10,365 nucleotides of DNA, from the NCBI GenBank assembly GCA_027295975.1, contig JAPUJX010000261.1:1-10365 (forward strand), written 5' to 3'. Positions 5,847 through 10,365 of the stretch are shown here, piece by piece. The notes beneath the pieces were generated by a model. The model was not told the origin of the DNA. It worked only from the letters and a program-made list of their open reading frames with translations, and made no database searches. Position numbers and translations under genes: made by a program. Each line of letters starts with the position of its first letter. Positions within the stretch are counted from its first letter, which is position 1. The stretch comes from Gammaproteobacteria bacterium. Lineage in GTDB: Bacteria; Pseudomonadota; Gammaproteobacteria; Pseudomonadales; Azotimanducaceae.

Positions 5847-7376
5847 ATGAAGGAAATTCTACTGTTGCTGTTTGTCTTCAACAGCGTGGCCGTATTGGCG
5901 CAACAGACGCCACAAGACGATGAGGAGGACGAACCGGGACTACGGGCGCTGTTCGCCCGTTTTGGCGATCTCTATCAGGATAACTGCGCCGTATGCCATG
6001 GGGGAAGCTTCGAGGGTGCCGCACAAGGCACACCATTAATCGGGGTGGAACTCATCCATGGGGACGGCATGGACGAGATTACCCGGAGCATTCGCGACGG
6101 ATATCCGGACAAAGGCATGCCCGCATGGTCGGAGACGTTTACCGGCATCGAAATCCAAAGTCTCTCGCTGTGGATCAAGGAAAACCGGGAAGGGATGTTG
6201 ATCACGGACATTGGCCTGAACCGAGACATCGTGATTCCCACGGACACCATCCAGACGGAACATCACGCGCTTCGCCTGGAGGTCCTCATCGATGGTCTGG
6301 ATATGTCTTTTTCCATCGCTCCGCTTCCTGACGGACGTTTGCTGCTCACCGAAAAGTCCCAGGGACTGAGCATTATTTCAGCCGCTGGTGAGCAGTCGGA
6401 CTACATCACGGGTACGCCTGAGGTTTATGGGGAGCGCGGTTCTTTCGGCGGTCTGGGTTGGTTGCTCGACGTGACCCTGTATCCCGATTATGAGAGCAAC
6501 GGCTGGATCTATCTGCATTATTCGGAGCGCTGCGAAGACTGCAACGCGACGAGCCGTGAAACCAAACGGCCGGTGTCCATGAACGCACTGGTGCGCGGGC
6601 GGATTCGCAACGGTGAGTGGGTTGACGAAGAATCGATCTGGAAAGCGCCCATCGACAGTTATACCGGTACCACCGATATCGCGACGGGCGGCCGCACCGC
6701 GATGGATCCGGAAGGGTTTGTGTTCATCAGCGTCGGTTTCAAGACCATGGACGGAAACCAGGACCTCGCCTCACCCCACGGCAAGATACACCGCATCCAT
6801 GACGACGGGCGCATCCCTGAGGACAATCCATTCATAGACGATCCCGGCGCCATGGCTACCATCTGGAGTTATGGCCATCGCAGCCCCCAGGGATTGGAAT
6901 TCAACGCAAAAACCCGCCAGCTCTGGGGTACCGAACACGGTCCGCGGGGCGGCGATGAGATCAACCTCCTCAAGCCGGGCAGGAATTACGGCTGGCCGGC
7001 ATTTTCGAAGGGACAGAATTACGACGGCTCCGAGGTCAATCATGGCCGCGCCGACCTCGAACTGGAGCTTGAGGACATCGAACAACCGGTGGTCGACCTG
7101 ACGCCTTCGCCGGGCGTGTCGAGCCTCGTTTTCTATGATGGAGAAGCGTTTCCCGGATGGCGCGGCGACATCATCGTCGCCACATTGAAGGCATCCGATC
7201 TCTTTCGTGTGGAGATCGACGACGGCAAATTCGTGAGCAAAGAACCGTTGATTGAAAATCTTGCGCGCATACGCGACGTGGAAATCGGTGCGGGCGGAAT
7301 TCTCTATCTCTTACTGGAACACGCGGCCGGGTCGAAGATCGTCCGAGTTGTCCCGGCGGAACCGGAAGCGGGCTAA
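5847..7376 (+). CDS. Exported cytochrome c / PQQ-dependent sugar dehydrogenase-like fusion protein
   Basis: A 509-residue protein. A signal peptide (MKEILLLLFVFNSVAVLAQQ, cut after about residue 18) sends it to the periplasm. Residues 35-115 form a cytochrome c domain with heme motif C47-A-V-C50-H51 and likely axial M91 in DKGMPAW. Residues 125-505 form a six-bladed propeller of the soluble glucose dehydrogenase/aldose sugar dehydrogenase type, with PDGRLLLTEK, HGKIHRIHDDG, YGHRSPQGL and GTEHGPRGGDEINLLKPGRN. It would oxidise a sugar or alcohol and pass electrons to its own heme. The catalytic histidine expected four residues before R283 is alanine (A279), and the Asn of GHRN is serine (S346), so activity is uncertain. 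C229 and C232 are not heme-type and may pair. ATG at 5847 follows GGAGAGG and begins the signal peptide; an earlier in-frame ATG at 5736 does not fit. Confidence 0.88.
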   Translation: MKEILLLLFVFNSVAVLAQQTPQDDEEDEPGLRALFARFGDLYQDNCAVCHGGSFEGAAQGTPLIGVELIHGDGMDEITRSIRDGYPDKGMPAWSETFTGIEIQSLSLWIKENREGMLITDIGLNRDIVIPTDTIQTEHHALRLEVLIDGLDMSFSIAPLPDGRLLLTEKSQGLSIISAAGEQSDYITGTPEVYGERGSFGGLGWLLDVTLYPDYESNGWIYLHYSERCEDCNATSRETKRPVSMNALVRGRIRNGEWVDEESIWKAPIDSYTGTTDIATGGRTAMDPEGFVFISVGFKTMDGNQDLASPHGKIHRIHDDGRIPEDNPFIDDPGAMATIWSYGHRSPQGLEFNAKTRQLWGTEHGPRGGDEINLLKPGRNYGWPAFSKGQNYDGSEVNHGRADLELELEDIEQPVVDLTPSPGVSSLVFYDGEAFPGWRGDIIVATLKASDLFRVEIDDGKFVSKEPLIENLARIRDVEIGAGGILYLLLEHAAGSKIVRVVPAEPEAG

Positions 7377-9487
7377 TGTTCCGGCGTGGCGCGCTGGGCT
7401 GCCAGGATGAGGTCCCGCAGATGCTCCTGGGCTGCCTCGATACGCGCCCGGGCGCTCTCGAGCTGAGGTGGAAATTCCTCTGCCCAGACCGCCATGGTAT
7501 GCCAGGCCTCCGAATCGATCACATCCGCCGAGGCTCGATTCTTGACGTTTTCCAGGGCGGAAATCAGCCTGTTCGCGATGTTGGCTACCGCCTCGCGTTT
7601 CCACGCCAACTCCTTGCCGTCCACGACCACGTACACCGGGGCGGTGATGGCGGTGATCGAAGCGGAATGCCCAGGGCGCTGGCCGTGGGCGCGCACCACA
7701 TACCAGGCACTTTCCTGCGCGGCTTCGGAAAAATCGAGGGTCAGACTCTCCGCCCCATCGGCTGAGGACTCGCTGGCGACAACCTCGCCGTGTTTGATGA
7801 GTTCCAGGCCCACCAGGCCTCCGATGTCCGGATTCAAAACCGCGCTGGCGCTGACATTGAGCCGCTGCCCTTTATCGACGCGTACCTCGCTGCCCATTCC
7901 CTGCCCGTTTAACGTCATCTCCAGAATCGGACCATTGGTAACAAAGGTCCGGCCATTGGCGAGACCGGCGAACCAGGCATCCACGTTATAGTCGGTCCCC
8001 GTTTCTACATAACCACGTACCGCACCGGGATGATCGATATAGGGGTAATCTGTCCCTGCCGCCGGTGCGAACCGGTACCCGAGGTTCAGGAGCGAAAACC
8101 AGACATCGGTGCCAATCTCGCTGGACTGCATCACTTCGCCGAAATCAAGTAACCCGGAAGCCGCCTGGATGGTCATTCCCTCGGTCGTGCCCGGCAGGCC
8201 TCCGGACGCATGGGCAAAACCCGAAATTCCCCCCTCGGCGGCCACGGCCTCGAATACCCGGTGGTAGTTGAGGTAGTCGTCGGGAAAGCGTATCGGGTGT
8301 TCCAGATTCAGGTGGATGGTATGGCCAAGAGTCAAGGTCCGCGGATCTTCCTGACCTGGCACGATGGTGTGCACGCCGCGCTGTTTTCGATCGGTTATGC
8401 CCCAGGCGTATTGCGGGAAATAGGTGCGGGCCACGTTGCCCATCTCCAGGATGTTCGCGATGTGCACGTCTTCGCCGCGGGTCTGCGCCAGCAGTTGTTC
8501 GCTGTCGGTGTCTTGATTGCGGAGATTGTGAATGTGCACATCCCCTGAATACCAGCCTCTGCCCGGCATGTCGACATGACGCTTCAGGCGGAGCGTTTTG
8601 CGCGTGGTCCTGTCGGCTCGCACCTCGAGGGTCTCATTGATCAATCGGTATTCGATACCTTTCATTGCCACGATCTGGTAAGGGCCAACGGGTATGCGGG
8701 CCCGATACCGCCCATCGACATAAAACACGAACCGGTTCTGGTGAGGCCATACGGCAGTAGTCTGCAGCAGGTACGTCTCGGTCATGTCGTCGAACTTGCG
8801 GATGTCCACGGCCTCGGGTGCCGGTATTGGTAGTCGTCCCATGGCATCGTAAAGTCCGACGCGTGCGGCCGTGGCGGTCCGATGCTCGTCGACAATGGTG
8901 AGATCAAGCCAACCGTGAGGCTCGGTTGGCGTTGCGAAACTGCGCGCGACCCGGATGTCGCACACGGTGATGAGTTCCGGCTGTTGCGCGGGTCCGGATG
9001 GTATGGTTGCCGTCAACATCAGATCCGTGCCGTGGTCGCCCCGATTGGCGAATCGAGCGCTGGGCAACGGGATCGTGAGTTCCACAAAGCCGTTGCTGCC
9101 GGGATCGAGGGTACGCTCCGCCCTGCCTGGACCACCAACCCTGTCGTATGCCACCACAACGCCCGTGGCGCTGCTCTCGCGGTGCAGAACCAGGGAGAGG
9201 TCCACCGGCTCGTTGATGTCAAACCCGTAGGAATCGCGAACGTCCACATCCAGAACGGCAGCCCGCATGCACGGGCGATTGTCGATGGCAACCGTCTCCC
9301 CCGCGGCAACGATCATCGTGACACCGAGATTGTTCCAACTGTACGAAGGAGAAACGACCCGGGATACGGTCTCACTGTGCCAGTCCATGACGTGGCTGCC
9401 GGTGACGCCGGCGCCGTGCGGGAAGACGCTGGTTGCCGTGAACATGAGCACGGCGCCGGGCAGGATCTTGAAGCGACGATTGCTCAT
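7373..9487 (-). CDS. CehA/McbA family metallohydrolase (PHP domain), exported
   Basis: A 704-residue protein with a likely signal peptide (MSNRRFKILPGAVLMFTATS, residues 1-25). Residues 30-300 are beta-rich and resemble binding or Ig-like domains. The PHP-type metal site starts with WYSGDVHIH (312-320; D316, H318, H320) and continues with GQE (E379), GFAHASGG (H426) and GTDYP (D480). After it comes a beta domain with VTNGPILEMTLNGQGMG (516-532) and a helical, charged tail (about 625-704). This order matches proteins named after carbaryl hydrolases CehA and McbA; most members have no known substrate, so ester or amide hydrolysis is only a family-based guess. ATG at 9487 follows AGGGGA at a suitable distance; an in-frame ATG at 9508 adds seven residues before the basic signal region. 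It overlaps the dehydrogenase gene tail to tail by 4 bp. Confidence 0.87.
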   Translation of the reverse strand: MSNRRFKILPGAVLMFTATSVFPHGAGVTGSHVMDWHSETVSRVVSPSYSWNNLGVTMIVAAGETVAIDNRPCMRAAVLDVDVRDSYGFDINEPVDLSLVLHRESSATGVVVAYDRVGGPGRAERTLDPGSNGFVELTIPLPSARFANRGDHGTDLMLTATIPSGPAQQPELITVCDIRVARSFATPTEPHGWLDLTIVDEHRTATAARVGLYDAMGRLPIPAPEAVDIRKFDDMTETYLLQTTAVWPHQNRFVFYVDGRYRARIPVGPYQIVAMKGIEYRLINETLEVRADRTTRKTLRLKRHVDMPGRGWYSGDVHIHNLRNQDTDSEQLLAQTRGEDVHIANILEMGNVARTYFPQYAWGITDRKQRGVHTIVPGQEDPRTLTLGHTIHLNLEHPIRFPDDYLNYHRVFEAVAAEGGISGFAHASGGLPGTTEGMTIQAASGLLDFGEVMQSSEIGTDVWFSLLNLGYRFAPAAGTDYPYIDHPGAVRGYVETGTDYNVDAWFAGLANGRTFVTNGPILEMTLNGQGMGSEVRVDKGQRLNVSASAVLNPDIGGLVGLELIKHGEVVASESSADGAESLTLDFSEAAQESAWYVVRAHGQRPGHSASITAITAPVYVVVDGKELAWKREAVANIANRLISALENVKNRASADVIDSEAWHTMAVWAEEFPPQLESARARIEAAQEHLRDLILAAQRATPEH

Positions 9488-9667
9488 TACCGTTCCCCTG
9501 CATGACACAAAACGTTTGGACCTTCATGGTATCGCAGGGCGAGCCCAAAACAATACTGCCCGTGTCCATGGGAAGCGGAACGACCGTGCCATCGATCGCT
9601 TGGGACAAAATCCCACACGAAAACGTTATGCTCTTCGTTCTTGCGGTGAATGATGGAGAACCGGGGG
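9488..9667. promoter_or_regulatory. Divergent intergenic region with paired AAAACGTT sites and a small hairpin
   Basis: These 180 bases separate the divergent metallohydrolase and GFA genes. AAAACGTT occurs twice in the same direction, at 9509-9516 and 9620-9627, one near each gene. TGGGA CAAAA TCCCA (9601-9615) is a perfect inverted repeat with a 5-base loop. No strong -35/-10 pair is obvious. The sites are candidates for shared regulation; no protein is assigned. Confidence 0.3.
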
Positions 9668-10072
9668 ATGCAAACCGGTGGGTGCCAGTGCGGTGAGGTG
9701 CGTTATGAAAGCGATGGTGGACCATCCGGACTTTATGTCTGCCATTGTCGAGAATGTCAGAAACAATCTTCCTCCGCATTTGGGATTTCCTACATAGTCG
9801 CCCTCAAGGGGTTTCGTGTGACACGGGGTGCGCCGGAATTCTGGACTCGCCCGGCCGACGGCGGGGGACGGGTCAAATGCGCCTTCTGCCCGAACTGCGG
9901 CTCCCGACTCTGGCATGAGTCCGAGGGCAGGTCGGAGTGGGTCAGCATCAAAGGTGGAACGCTGGACGATTCTCCCGATATTTCCACCGCAATTCATATC
10001 TGGACATCCCGTAAACTTCCGGGCGTTGACATACCAGACGACGTTCGGCAGTTTCCGGAGGAGCCTGATTGA
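9668..10072 (+). CDS. GFA family zinc protein (glutathione-dependent formaldehyde-activating enzyme-like)
   Basis: A 134-residue cytosolic protein of the GFA/CENP-V family. It begins MQTGGCQCGEVRYE, giving C6 and C8, followed by VCHCRECQ (C25, C27, C30) and CAFCPNCGSRLW (C71, C74, C77), the usual two zinc sites of the family. Gfa of Paracoccus was linked to joining formaldehyde with glutathione, but for most members the activity is unknown and that role has been questioned. I chose ATG 9668 because GGAG lies nine bases upstream and because homologues begin with a short segment before GGCxCG; an in-frame ATG at 9650 would add six residues without a good ribosome binding site. It is divergent from the metallohydrolase gene and converges on the TPR gene with 67 bp between them. 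Confidence 0.87.
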   Translation: MQTGGCQCGEVRYESDGGPSGLYVCHCRECQKQSSSAFGISYIVALKGFRVTRGAPEFWTRPADGGGRVKCAFCPNCGSRLWHESEGRSEWVSIKGGTLDDSPDISTAIHIWTSRKLPGVDIPDDVRQFPEEPD

Positions 10073-10139
10073 TCGAGGAACGGGATCTGCGGTCCGAGTA
10101 AAGTGGAACGGCGGCAGATTGGGTTTCCTGCCCGGGGCA

Positions 10140-10365
10140 TCAGATTTCCTTCGCGAATTCGCTCCACTCCAAAGCGAGATCGGGTTTGCCGGTTCGTTCG
10201 TATAGTAACGTGAGAGTCTCCGCCAGCGCGGTAACGCCCCGATGATCGGGCCCAAAAGAGGGGAGCAGGATTTCCCAGGATTCCAGTAAAATGGATTCGG
10301 CTTCGTCGTATCGCGACAATGCCATGAGGCACTCACCGTAGGACTGAAGAGCGATTCCCGTCCCG
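10140..10365 (-). CDS. C-terminal end of a TPR protein, possibly a TPR-bearing Ser/Thr kinase
   Basis: The last 74 or so codons of a gene that enters from the right edge. Residues read ...LQSYGECLMALSRYDEAESI, then LLESWEILLPSFGPDHRGVT and ALAETLTLLYERTGKPDLAL, ending EFAKEI with a TGA at 10142-10140. The spacing of small and aromatic residues (GECLMALSRYDEAE, then LYERTGKPDLALEW) shows two tetratricopeptide repeats, and FGPDH is typical of the TPR_12/TPR_10 kind. Very similar tails close large proteins with an N-terminal Ser/Thr kinase domain in several proteobacteria and Acidobacteria, but the kinase part would lie outside the window, so this remains inference. A plain TPR protein or a regulator with a TPR tail is equally possible. 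Confidence 0.75.
   Translation of the reverse strand, partial: GTGIALQSYGECLMALSRYDEAESILLESWEILLPSFGPDHRGVTALAETLTLLYERTGKPDLALEWSEFAKEI

Noticed and set aside
8882..9505. A 207-codon plus-strand open frame opposite the metallohydrolase N-terminus
   Set aside because: Shadow of the real gene; composition is random-like with no domain.
9502..9696. A 64-codon plus-strand open frame in the divergent intergenic region
   Set aside because: No ribosome binding site or family match, and it runs into the start of the GFA gene in another frame.
10085..10119. ATCTGC and GCAGAT between the GFA and TPR genes as a terminator stem
   Set aside because: The loop would be more than 20 bases and no T run follows on either strand.
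9626..10336. A 236-codon minus-strand open frame across the GFA gene and TPR end
   Set aside because: It covers two genes with clear family motifs in other frames and has no motif of its own.

Overview
The window is an ordinary, gene-dense bacterial chromosome segment with fairly high GC. It suggests an environmental, probably marine, gammaproteobacterium-like organism. The reasons are the gene families and their combination: a single-chain acyl-CoA carboxylase, a cytochrome c/PQQ dehydrogenase fusion, a CehA/McbA metallohydrolase, a membrane LuxR/DUF4199 pair and a TPR tail of the kind found on Ser/Thr kinases. No marker gene is present, so this placement is an inference. I see no rRNA, tRNA, insertion sequence, CRISPR array or prophage gene, and no gene-free stretch longer than about 180 bases.

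Layout from left to right. (1) Positions 1-228, minus: N-terminus of an AlgI-like MBOAT membrane acyltransferase that runs off the left edge. (2) 352-720, plus: a small cupin, divergent from the MBOAT gene across a 123-bp region that holds a promoter-like pair, a palindrome and short tandem repeats. (3) 734-4117, minus: one 1127-residue protein joining biotin carboxylase, biotin carrier and carboxyltransferase, convergent with the cupin. (4) 4287-5703, minus: a three-gene set reading luxR-type regulator with two membrane helices, then a DUF4199 membrane protein, then a VOC/glyoxalase-fold protein. The regulator is split by one extra base in a run of seven T. (5) 5847-7376, plus: an exported cytochrome c fused to a PQQ-type sugar dehydrogenase domain. 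(6) 7373-9487, minus: an exported PHP-type CehA/McbA metallohydrolase, overlapping the dehydrogenase gene tail to tail by 4 bp. (7) 9668-10072, plus: a GFA-family zinc protein. (8) 10140-10365, minus: the C-terminal end of a TPR protein that runs off the right edge.

How the genes may work together: the carboxylase feeds acyl-CoA metabolism, and the exported dehydrogenase and metallohydrolase would act outside the cytoplasm on unknown substrates. The least described part is the luxR-DUF4199-VOC set. Its transcription regulator is predicted to stay in the membrane while its DNA-binding domain faces the cytoplasm, with a second membrane protein encoded next to it. I do not see a clearly new defence or mobile system. 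The best leads are this membrane-regulator operon and its frameshift, the dehydrogenase that appears to lack its catalytic histidine, and several inverted or direct repeats in the intergenic regions.
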